64,000 nucleotides of DNA, taken from the NCBI GenBank assembly GCA_037157565.1, contig JAZHRO010000062.1, positions 5,394,001 through 5,458,000 of the forward strand, in the 5' to 3' direction. The translations under genes were made by a program, and so were the position numbers. The stretch comes from Thalassia testudinum (lineage: Eukaryota; Streptophyta; Magnoliopsida; Alismatales; Hydrocharitaceae). The notes beneath the pieces are model-generated. The model had not been told where the DNA came from, searched no databases, and was given only the letters and a program-made list of their open reading frames with translations. Below, piece by piece: positions 35,245 through 45,183 of this stretch (positions within the stretch are counted from its first letter, which is position 1; each line of letters starts with the position of its first letter).

Positions 35245-37984
35245 TGATGAGAACCTCATCATGAGCCCTAACTAGCTTATTTTGACCTAATAAAGTGAAC
35301 AAAGGCTTCTGCATAACTTAAAGGAAGGCCTAACTCAAGAGATTACTGATCTAGAAAGAATACATGAAACAAAGGGTAAAACTGTAATTTTACCATTATA
35401 GTACATCAACAGGATTTCTCAAGGTCTAGACATAGGTTAATTGGACTTAATAAAAGAAAAAGTGGGATGGTTCAGTCAGAAAAGGGTTATTGTGAAATTT
35501 AAGAATTAAATGACATTCTGTAACCCTAAAACAAACTCACTTAATTTCACAAGGTTTCAGTAAGAATAAAAATAAACTAAACCCTCTAAATTTCATGGAA
35601 AAATATCCCCTAGGGTTTGAACCTTCAATTTAGCCTTTGGAACCTGTTTTGACCTAGATTAAGGTCTAAGCTCAATATTTGACCTAATTTGGATTTTTAT
35701 GCAAAATATCTAGTCAAACGTGGTCAAACATAAAATCCAACTTCACCATTGGATTCCTTAGGTCCAAATTAGGTTTGTACCAAAATTTGGACCTAAGGGA
35801 AGGCCATCTTGATCTACTTTGCAAAATAGTCCACCCAATTACATTTTGGCCCCTAACTTTTGAAAACCCTTGCGAAAACCCCCTCAACTTCTTCATCACT
35901 TTTTACATTCTGATCCCTCTGCCATTGCAACAAGGGACCCATACCTCCGACGAAGTTTCAAGGAGGATTTCTCCTTGCTTCCCCTGGGAATTGCTCTCCG
36001 CTTGAGCAGTTCCGACCATACCTCCGACGAGGATTTTTGCCTTCCACCATGCATCTAACCCTCTACTCGTGCCTTTATAAGAACCACCAGGTCCATTCGA
36101 TTGGGGTAAGCTTGATTTAGCTTGAGAAAACCCCTAAATTCATCCTCCCTTGCCTCCGGCCAACAGCTCGCAAGCTCCGGCGACCTGTCCTCCCTTTTCT
36201 CGTCGCTCTGCCACCGTACCAGTGGCAGAGTCATCTCCGCCTCACTCCTCTGCATCACGCTGTACCCACGCGAGCCTCTCTGACCTCCTCGTCATTGCCG
36301 TCTCTCCATCTTAGGGCTTTCGTCTCCAGCGATGGCAGATACGCGCTGTCCACCCCTTTGCCTCCCCTTCGCTCCAATCACCACAGATAAGTTCCTCTCC
36401 CCCTCCTCTTTATTTCCCCTATCTTTATTGCTATTTCCAACCCCTCGACAACCGCAGAGTACCACTATCTTCTCCACCTCCGGCAGACCACTGGCGAGGT
36501 GTCTTCGTCACCTCCCCACACCCATTCGCCTCGCTAGACCCCTCAGAAGCACCACCACCATCCACTGATCACTTTCCCCATCTCCATCGACCGCCACAAC
36601 CTCCACAATCGCTCCCTGACCACACCCATCACCATGGCCACAGACTGACCTAGGCACGCATGCTTAGGCTGTCCCGCGGCCAGCCACCCACTGCTTTACC
36701 TTCGCCATGCCATGTCGAAGCTGCCTGTGTGCTCTAATGGGGCCGAAATGCCGTGTTCAATGATTGCAGGTTTGAGCCTCCGCCACCATTAGTGATGACG
36801 CGAAGGAGCTTGCGAGGTTGCTCCAGGCTCTAGCGCTGCAGGATCCCAGGTCCAGAAGACGCGGGTTGGTCTTGTGCACGCACACTCCCAGGCAATTAGC
36901 GTAGCAGAGCTCCTAGCTACTCCAATTGCACGGACCATCCTCCTGTGGGTGCCAGCGAAGCGAGTGGGACTTTTGGTTTCACCTCAGAAAGTTTAGAGCG
37001 CGGTGAGCAATATAAGTGGAATTTGTGTTTTAGCCTAATTGCCTCCGATCACGGGGTAAGGTCCCCTCGTCCACTTACCCACCTCGTCCGCGACCCATGC
37101 TTTGCAGACTTGGTTTCCTGACCCGATTACCCAGCACTCCTCGCGCATCACCCATGCGGGTGTGCTTGGACCCAGGTGCGTTAACCCGACCCGTTTACCC
37201 GGCTGGCTCTGAGAGAGCAAAGAGAGAAATAAAGAGAGAGTGATGTGGAGGAGGGTAGGGGTAGGTTTTGCTGCGTGGTGTTGTGCAGGGAAGAAGAAGA
37301 TGGAGGAGGTAGCTGTTGAAGAGAGAAGAAGGAAGAGGAAGGAGCAGCTGAAGGTAGAAGAAAGAAGGTGAAGACGAAGCACTGTAGCAGAGGAGTGGCC
37401 GAGGAAGAGAAGAAAAAGAAGAAGAAGAAGACTACAGAGGCCAAGGAAGAAGAAGGAGGAGGCACAGCAGAGAAGAACAGAAGAAGACAAGGGAAGACAA
37501 AGAAGAACAGAAGAAGAAGGAGTCGCAGCCAAAGCTTAAGGCATGGAAGAAGAAGAAAGAGTGAAAGTACTGTAGCAATTGCCAGTTAAGATGTCTGATT
37601 CACAGAATCGGACGTCTAAGAAAGGAAAGACAGAAAAAGAAAGAAGGAGAAGGTGTGGCCAAGCAGAAGAAAGAAAAAGGAAAAGAAAGAGAGAAGAAAA
37701 AGAAGTCACAAGGCGAAAGAAAGAGGAAGAAAAGCGAAGAAGAAAGACATCTATTTCTTTTTGCATTTTCTCTCTCTAGTTTCATATACATTGGATTGCA
37801 TTGATATCATCTTTTGAGTAATTTGAGGTTGTGATTTAGTTTCTAAAATACCAATTTGCTCACTGAATTCGACCTTGGATATTTTGACTTTCGAGTAATA
37901 AAATTGTTATTTGTTTATACAACGATTTCAACTATACTACAACGAATGCCATTTTAAACCACGATCTCATCACGTAAGCAAAAA
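35245..37984 (+). mobile_element. Element E: solo LTR of the B family inside D's 3' LTR
   Basis: Begins TGATGAGAACCTCATCATGA and follows the B LTR along its length: a TTTATAAG box at 36074-36081, the purine block 37200-37760, the hairpin 37593-37613, and an end near CACGATCTCATCACG. D LTR sequence continues on both sides. ATTCT at 35240-35244 and ATTCC at 37985-37989 give a target duplication with one mismatch. No internal sequence or second LTR is present, so it arose by LTR-LTR recombination. The exact right end is uncertain by a few bases. Confidence 0.88.
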
Positions 37985-38267
37985 ATTCCTGACGTGAAAA
38001 TTGCAAAATAACCTTAAACTTTTAAGGAAATTGCTAGCTCCATTTAGAGTAGTATATTCCTTGCATTGAAGTTGCACAGTTGTCTACAAACAACATCATC
38101 CTATACTTGTGAATTTATTGGTTCTATTCCTCCCTGTGGATGGGCCATTTTTATTGTGGTTAAATTTGATATTTATTTTTGTTTGAGAGATTTTCCATCA
38201 CATAAAACACAACGACATATCACTTTAGTGCTATCATCTTCATAAATAAGCGAGAATCCCTCCGTCA
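37985..38267 (+). repeat. 3' LTR of element D, right part
   Basis: Matches 5' LTR 25324-25604 up to the shared end CCCTCCGTCA. With the left part it gives about 1,714 bp against 1,718 bp in the 5' LTR. TCAAG follows. Confidence 0.92.
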
Positions 38268-38690
38268 TCAAGAAGGGTTTCGATTTTTTCAAAAAGATGA
38301 CTGGTTGCCTCCCGCTAAGTGCTGAGTTTTACGCCATCAGTCGGGCACAATTTGCTCAGGTAGAATGGATTGACTGCATGAATGATATGATCGTGATGGG
38401 TGAGAATTGGATGGCCATAGATAAGTATCAAAGCATGGTGGAGAGTCATTCCAGAATATCTCTGATATAAGTTTGGCTGATTTGTTTCTAGATGATCGTT
38501 CTTGAGTTTCCGCGAAGGGAACATTTAGAAGGTATAGTGATCATGGAATTCTATAGTAGGATTGTGGTGATTCCAAGGCTTAATAGAAATGGGTCTAGTT
38601 AGTGTATCTCAGATGTGTGGTTTCTCTCGTGCTCTGTGACCTATCAAATAGATACCTTATGAGTCATTTTGATTCTTTCCTTTTGAGTTT
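38268..38690 (-). other. Element C 3' untranslated region, proximal part
   Basis: On the minus strand, GGCGTAAAACTCAGCACTTA then GCGGGAGGCAACCAGTCAT matches the block directly after pol in B (17791-17833). Upstream of it are about 350 bases with no similarity to integrase; a 69-codon minus frame at 38315-38524 crosses the conserved non-coding block and is not credible. Confidence 0.65.
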
Positions 38691-38694
38691 GAGA

Positions 38695-39057
38695 TTATTT
38701 CCTCAAGAAATGACTCATAGATTGGGTCTTCAAATGAATTTTCCCTATAATCTTCACCCAAAAGGTGAATGCTTGGAGAGTGCCTTTTGAATCATAAAAC
38801 TTGAAATCTATAAAGGATTCATATTTTGGATGAAGGTTACTTTTAGTATCGTCCAATCCTGATTTTTGGTGGTCCTCAAAACAAAAAGTCTCCATATCCA
38901 TGGCCTCTGAATCTGGTTTGACATTTCTGGGTATATCCTCAAGTTTGAAGGTGAAAGCCTTTATTATGCTCATGTCATTATGCTTGACTAGATCATCATC
39001 TAAGATGTGAAAGGTTTCCAATTCAGGTTCTACGTTTTCTACTAAGGATATGGCCAT
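38695..39057 (-). CDS. Open frame of unknown function in element C
   Basis: A minus-strand frame of 120 codons after protease, beginning MAISLVENVEPELETFHILDD and containing acidic stretches (DSEAMDMETFCFEDHQKS). I do not recognise a domain. In B and D the same position holds the acidic linker between protease and RT (for example B 14608-14955), so this may be a relic of that linker left after RT was lost. An independent accessory protein is the other possibility. No stop interrupts it, but in-frame stops lie just upstream. Confidence 0.35.
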   Translation of the reverse strand: MAISLVENVEPELETFHILDDDLVKHNDMSIIKAFTFKLEDIPRNVKPDSEAMDMETFCFEDHQKSGLDDTKSNLHPKYESFIDFKFYDSKGTLQAFTFWVKIIGKIHLKTQSMSHFLRK

Positions 39058-39149
39058 GAGATCCTATATAAAACCTAGTTGTTCTGTTAAGCATTTTCCT
39101 TTTGTTGCCTCAAAAATATTAATCTCAGCATGTTGATTTCTGGAGGCAA

Positions 39150-39690
39150 TTGTCATATGCCCTGATTCACAGTTGATTTGGCTCTCGCAGGGGCCAAGAA
39201 TGGTCTTCCTAAAATCACGAGCATATCCTGTACTTGTTGTGGTGTCTCCATGTCAAGAATTAGGAAATCTACTAGGTAGTTGAAATCCTTAACTTTAATT
39301 ACCACATCCTCTATCATCCCAATTGGTGTGATCAGGGTTCGGTCAGCTAGTTGCAAAGTGACATGAGCAGGTTTTAGCCATCCAATTTGTAATTTTTCAA
39401 ATAGGTTGGTAGGGATGAGGTTGACTGAAGCACCCAGGTCTAGTATAGCCCGCTTGAAGTTTGTATCTTGCAAGGAATTAGTGGGGTGCCTGGATCAGAT
39501 TTCTTAGGGGGTAGATTGTTTTGGATTATGCCACGTATATTTTCAGACAGTACTACCTTTCCTAGTGTTTGTTCTTTCATCTCCTTTCTGGGTAAGTCAG
39601 GTGAGGTTGGGTTGAGAGTGAGGATACCAAGTAGTGGAATCATGACTTGTGCATTCCTCAAAGGTCTCGTTATATCACTTTCTGACAATC
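39150..39690 (-). pseudogene. Protease region of element C
   Basis: The minus strand reads SESDITRPLRNAQVMIPLLGILTLNPTSPDLPRK, VVLSENIRGIIQNNLPPKKSDPGTPLIPCKI, and after a shift near 39475 NFKRAILDLGASVNLIPTNLFEKL (catalytic Asp), VTLQLADRTLITPIGMIEDVVIKVKDF, YLVDFLILDMETP and MLVILGRPFLAPARA. The core has no internal stop. It is close to A's remaining piece at 22472-22866, so A and C belong to related families. Confidence 0.85.
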
Positions 39691-39750
39691 CTTTATTGTG
39701 GAGGTGAGTTATGACCTAGGATAGGGGAATAGATTGGCTATCTTTAGGGG

Positions 39751-41389
39751 TGGGTTTCTATTCTTTCATAACATTGATCATAGCACAATCATGGTGGGGA
39801 GGTGGATGGGGAAAAGTCAGACCTTGCTGTTGCTGTGGGGGTGGGGTTTGGCAAGTCATGGTGTGTTTTGGCTCAGCTGAGGTGGATGGAGAAAACACGT
39901 AGGTATGAGTCGTTAGACCAGGTTGGGTATAACATGTTTGACCTTGAATTTGGTTTACAACGTGTTTTTGGGTCAACATGTTGTTAGGATTTGGCAGAGG
40001 TTGGGACGGTAGTGTGCCAAGCTGGTGAGAGCTTGCCAGCTGGGTCATTTGATTGCGAAGTTAAGTGATTTCTTCTTTGTGTTGCTTTTGCATGTCAACC
40101 AAGGCTTGAAGAATCAAAGATGTCTGATCTTCTTTAGGCGGTCCAAATTGGAAATTTTGCGTGGGCTGATAAGAATGAGGAGCCTGTGGTCAGGGTTGAA
40201 ATTGAGGTCTTGGATTTGGGTTATTTCCCAACCACAAAAAGTTAGGATGATTACGCCATCTAGAGTTGTAAGTGTTGGAGAAAGGATTATTCTAGACGGC
40301 GTGGAGATCCTCACAGGTCTGAGGAGCTTCGCGATAATTAGGGTACGGGGGTTCAGAGTTCTCCCAACTGTGGTGGGTTGATCTGGAGTTGCCTCCGAAG
40401 CCATAATCAGATGGGGGTGGATATGCATCCATCCCCGGGGAGTGGTAGATGTTGTGCGCAGCCTCCCTTCCCGTGGGCGGGTGCACGTATGTGCTCTGAG
40501 GTGCAGACGTGGATTTGTGTAGATGATGAGTGATGTCGTCCACCTTCTTCTCTATAATGGAGACCTTATCCAATTGACTAGCTACCAACTCCAGATCAAT
40601 GGATGTGGACAGTCCTCGGGATTTGTGTACCCCTCGATTATTTGTCAATGCACGGGTGGACGTTCGATCGTACGCACCCAATGACTCATTGTTCAGGGAG
40701 TTCTCGCACATGTTCTTGAGAATTTTCTAGATCGTGTCCTCATGTTGACCCATGATGCTACCACCACAAGTTGCATTGACAAAGAGCTTGATGTATTCAC
40801 GGAGTCCGTGGTAAAAGGATTGGACTTGTTCCCACTTTGGAACTTCATGATGGGGGCACTTACGCATGAGATCCAGAAAATGATCCCATGCCTTGTGTAG
40901 AGATTCTCCTACTCCTTGGGAGAAGCACGTGATTTGGTGTCGCATCATGTTTGTACGACCAATGGGGTAGAATTTGTGCAGGAAGGCGGTTTGAAGTTCT
41001 TCCCATGTGTTGATCGTGTGTGGTTGAGTTTGGAACCAGTGAGCGGCTTTATCAACCAAAGAGAATGAGAAGAGTTTCAAGAGTAATCTGTCCCAATTCT
41101 GCACATCTACCCCAAAAGTGTGGGCCAAATGTTTTAGGTTTTTGATGTGCTGGAAAGGATTCTCGGAGTTCAAGCCATGAAATTTTGGGGTCATATGAAG
41201 CATGCTAGGCTTGAGATCCATCTCAAGTTCTCCCACGGGAATGTTGATTCGGGGTTTGATCTCCACCACTGCAGGATTATAGTGATCTCTCATTTGAGGA
41301 TGCGGTGGTGGGTTGATGATGGCATTGGTTTGATTTTGGAAATCATGGAATTGCTGCTCAAGGTTAGGTTGATCTTCTTGGTGATCCAT
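39751..41389 (-). pseudogene. gag: Gag of element C, nearly intact
   Basis: ATG at 41389 begins MDHQEDQPNLEQQFHDFQNQ (an in-frame ATG at 41581 adds 64 residues unlike Gag). The frame runs open to 40727: MRDHYNPAVVEIKPRI, KFHGLNSENPFQHIKNLKHL, LFSFSLVDKAAHWFQTQ, NTWEELQTAFLHKFYPIGRTN, HKAWDHFLDLMRKCPHHEVPKWEQVQSFYHGLRE, FVNATCGGSIMGQHEDTI. A TAG at 40724-40726 stands where TGG would give Trp, and one at 40290-40292 follows DLHAV. Open sequence continues to SLILQALVDMQKQHKEEIT and the proline/glutamine tail (39758-40048). Of all gags here this is the least damaged. It could once have supplied or used particles with enzymes from a related element. Confidence 0.87.
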
Positions 41390-42488
41390 AGCTGATAAGG
41401 GGGAAGTAGGTTTTGAATTAGAGGATATGTCAATGCGATCAGGTTGGTGTACAAACACGGAAGTCGAGGCTCGACCTCGGCGAGAGTGAATAGCTAATAG
41501 AGGCCTCAATGATGGTCTTAAGGAGCTCCTCCAGAACATGCATCGATAGAATAGATGAGGGATAGCAGGTGATGGACCCAATCAAGACACACAAAAATTT
41601 TGAATGACTATAGAGGTTCGGGCGGATGATACCCCTTAGTCAGAAAGTCGTGCACCTGAGAATTACCTGGGTAGCTAGAGAGGGAGAGTCCTACGAAGAC
41701 CCCTACACGGTAGAGCGCCCCCACGGGTTACAGGGTTTCCCCCACCCGACCTCTCTTGTCACTGAGGATCCAGGTAGACCAGAATGGAGACTGGACCTCT
41801 TAAGTCTACTAGTTTTAAGTTAAGAGCAAAGTTGCTTATGATTTCACTTGAATTTTAAGATGTTTTTGTGCAGGGTGACCTAATTTGAAGATTGGTTAAC
41901 CCAACAAGGTAGGTCAACTTCACCTGGTTTGTCCTTTGAGAAATTTAGGTCCCTCTTTTAGTGTTCAAATGAAATTAAGGGCCTGATTTTAGGGTTTTCT
42001 TGAATAGATCAATTCAATCAAGGCTTAGGCACACACTGTTTGGGAAGGTTAATTCTTGATTAAGCAAGTGTGTCTCTAAAACCCTAAACTGGAAACCCTA
42101 GTTGGCTCTGATTGGTCCAATTTGATTCGTCCAAAATGTGGTACCTAGGGCTCAAGCAAGAAGGTGATAGCCCTAGATACTTTAAGCCCTAAGTAGGTGC
42201 ACAAATCAGGGTTTGGATGTTCTCTAATCAGAATGTATCAAATCAGGCAACTTGATGATTAATCTAAGAATAGAATGCAAGTAGCCCTAATTGATTTCTT
42301 TTCTCTTTCAGCTTTTTTCAGAATCAGGGGCTTAAGGGAAATTGGATGGAGTTTACCTGCCCCTGGAGTGTCTGATGTGCGGCTGATCTTCCTCCAATGA
42401 ATCCGCTATCATAGATCACAATCAAAAGAGATAGAGCAAGTTAGTATCAAATCAGATATTGCAATCAAGAGATCAAATTGCATGTTGC
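41390..42488 (-). other. Untranslated leader of element C
   Basis: Non-coding between primer site and gag on the minus strand. 41575-41800 is the conserved leader block: CTCTACCGTGTAGGGGTC and GGGGTATCATCCGCCCGAAC appear, as in A and B. Confidence 0.65.
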
Positions 42489-42506
42489 TCCTCGGCAACG
42501 GCGCCA
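42489..42506 (-). other. Primer-binding site, element C
   Basis: The minus strand reads TGGCGCCGTTGCCGAGGA, three bases after the LTR end (GACTAACA). It is the closest of the set to the Athila consensus I recall and fixes C's orientation. Confidence 0.88.
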
Positions 42507-42509
42507 AAA

Positions 42510-45183
42510 TGTTAGTCACTCTGAATCGGATTTTAAAATCAATGCGTTGCAGTATAGATTGAATCAGCATGAATAACAGATAGAATTTCTACTCGAATGG
42601 AAGTTCGAGGTCAAACACAAGGAGCAATTAGCAAAATGATTCTCAAGATTGCAATTCAACACAATATAAGCAGTTTATAATAGAACTCCAAATAATAATG
42701 ATATAAATGAAAGCGAATGTTAAATAATGCAAAAAGAATGGGGTAAGATGGTGATTTGAATCACCAATTACCCCTCACAATAATATCAAATATTTCAATA
42801 GTATCAAGCAATTTAATTCCACATAGGATAAGTGCACAGTGCACTTCTGCTGAATCTCAGAGGTACTGCTCTTCTTCTTCTCTTTCTTCAGCTCCTCTTC
42901 TTCTTCTTCTGTGCCTTCTTCTCTTATTTCTCTTATCTGGCTTCCTCTCCTTCTTCCTTCTCTTCTCTGTGGCTACTCTTCTTCTTCCTTCTCTTCACGC
43001 ACAAGGGGAAGGGTTCCTTCTTCAAACGGCTAAGTGTCAGCTGTTGAACCTCAGAGCAAAACCCCCCTGCCCCTGCACGCTTTCTCTCTTTCTCTCTCTG
43101 GGATCCGCTTTCCTAGAGCCTCGGGTAATCGGATTCGGATTTAAGCGTACTAGGGACTAGGGCTGTGGGCGTGATATCGCAACCGAGGAGTGAATAGGGC
43201 TTAGGTGGGTCGGGACTGCATCAGGCCTGCGGGGGATGGGTCATGGGCGAGGCACAGGTGAAGGGCGTGCGAGGACCTCACCCCCAATGTTCAGTTGAGG
43301 CGATAAGCCCGTATGACAAAATCCTCTTATGCGATGTTGCAAGTCTGTCAGCGCTTGATGTGGGACTAATCCCATAGGGCTCTTCTGCGTGCAGCTGTAG
43401 TGGGCTTCCTTCGCTGAATTGGGGCAGTAGCAGTGTATGCTGATGCCAATTGAAGGCCTAGAGGCCTGCCTGGAACCTCTCCGCACGACCTGGGCTTAGC
43501 ACTTGGGATGTGTAGGGCTTTGACCACGACGAACAAGGCGGCGAAGATGGTAGCGGTGGCGGCGACCGAAGAGAACCTAAAATCACGAGAACGGCCTTAT
43601 GGCCACATCAAACAGGCTTAGAAGGATTGCCGTGGAGTGGCGAGTGCAGTGGTGGGTGCAGTGTGAGGTGCGAGTGAGGGTGGAGGCCTGACGATGACGA
43701 TGACGGAGACGGCTGTGCAAAGGGAGAGGCCAATAGCCTCAATAACTAGAGGGCTTTTGCTCTCTGGGACATGGTGCAGGTGTAGGGATGAACGACGACC
43801 AATTTGGTGGAGCGTAGTGGCCATGCAAACTCGTCGGAGGTACGTTGGTGAGGTGAAAGACGGAGGGCGTTAGGGCGAGTCGGTGGTCGAAACAGAGTTG
43901 CAAATGTACGGGAGTGATAAGTGGAAGATGAGGCCTCGATAGGGCTAGATAGCGGATGAAGTAAGGCAGAGGTGGCACCGGAATGGTGTGGTCGGCGCCA
44001 GGGATGAAGGTGCTGTGGTGAGGGAAGGACGGCGAGGATGAAGGAGATAGAGGTGCCTGCGGTATGGCGCGACGCGGGGGAAGGCAGGGAAGGAGGATCT
44101 GTCGCCAGTATTGAGGTCAGAAGAAGGAAGGAGACGTAGGTCGCCGGAGCTTGAGGAGCTTTTCGGCCTGATTAGGAGGGAGGAATTGAGGGTGTTCCAG
44201 GCCAAAATCAATCTTGGGATCTTCGGTTTGATCTGGGGGGTCCTTTAAGATCTCTGGAGGATGTTTTAAGCTTGCAAAGTTCACCGGAGATAGAAGTTAA
44301 AATATACCCGAATCTTTCATGCGTTCGCATGAGAGATTGGGAAGGTTTTAGGGCTTAGGATCTGCCTCAAAAGGAAGGGAATTCCTTGACGAACTTCCCT
44401 TTCAAATCTGAGAGGGATTCGTCAAGGATTCAAGGAGAACATGCCAAAACAAGCTCGCCAAAGTTGTAGGATTTGGATTCATGGTGGAAGGGACCTTTTT
44501 GAAGAAAAGGATGATAAAGATAGGGACCTTTTTGTAAGAAATTCAAAAGCTAAGGGGCCATGTGAAATAAAGAAAATCAGACTTGGACTAAAGTGTAAAC
44601 TAGGTTCAAATAATCTCAGATTGGGCCCAAATTTTAGTACAAACCTAATTTGGACCTAAGGAATCCAATGGTGAAGTTGGATTTTGGTTTTGACCTAGTT
44701 TGACTAGGTAATTTGCATAATTATCCAAATTAGGGTAAATGTTTGTCTGAGACTCTGTTTTAAGTCAAAATGAGTTCCAATGGTCAAATTGAAGGTACCA
44801 AATCCTAGAGAATATTTTTTTATGATTTTTAGAGGGTTTAGAAGAATTTTATCTTGACAGAAGCTCAGTAGATTAAGCGGGTCTGTTTTTAGGGTTTCAG
44901 AAGTCTATTAATTCCTGTAACGCATGAAAACCCTTTTCTGTTAGTTCTAATCCACTTATTAAACTCTTAAGACCATGTGACCTTTGTTCCACCCCTGAGA
45001 GAACCCGTGGTTATTATGTTTTTGTGATATAATGGTAAATTTGCATAAATAACCTTGTATTCTTATGTTCCTCTCAAATCAATGTTTTGTGCCCTTAAGA
45101 CCTTCTGATGGATATGTTGGAGCTTTTATTGACTTAATCAGATCAAACTGAGTTAGTTATGGCTCATGATGTTGTTCCCATCA
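42510..45183 (-). repeat. 5' LTR of element C
   Basis: On the minus strand it begins TGATGGGAACAACATCATGA and ends GTGACTAACA; 2,674 bp. The central part (plus-strand 44640-44800) is like the LTRs of A and B. The pyrimidine-rich plus strand at 42850-43110 corresponds to the purine block of the B LTR. Frames at 42756-43160 and 43618-44211 are LTR low-complexity sequence. It lies inside A's 3' LTR. Confidence 0.88.

Larger units (their letters stand above)
23887..38267 (+). mobile_element. Element D: Athila-family LTR retrotransposon inserted in C
   Basis: LTRs are at 23887-25604 and 33809-38267, the second split by solo LTR E. TCAAG at 23882-23886 and 38268-38272 is a perfect 5-bp target duplication. 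Primer site, leader, gag, protease, RT, RNase H, integrase, 3' untranslated region and polypurine tract are in order. Paired LTR starts differ at about 7 of 165 bases. Apart from E it is complete in layout, with frameshifts and a few stops. Its protein sequences differ clearly from B, so it is another Athila family. Confidence 0.93.
22871..45183 (-). mobile_element. Element C: minus-strand gag-protease retrotransposon lacking RT and integrase (interrupted by D)
   Basis: Reading from high to low coordinates: LTR 45183-42510, primer site 42506-42489, leader, gag 41389-39751, protease 39690-39150, a frame of unknown function 39057-38695, and 3' untranslated sequence 38690-38268 continuing beyond D at 23886-22871. 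No RT, RNase H or integrase sequence is present between protease and the conserved post-pol sequence. The LTR is inserted in A's 3' LTR (ATATC follows at 45184). Its own 3' LTR is missing at the junction near 22865-22870. Confidence 0.8.

Noticed and set aside
42756..43160. Leu/Phe/Ser-rich frame that resembles a membrane protein
   Set aside because: It is translation of a CTT-repeat tract, the complement of the purine block in C's LTR.
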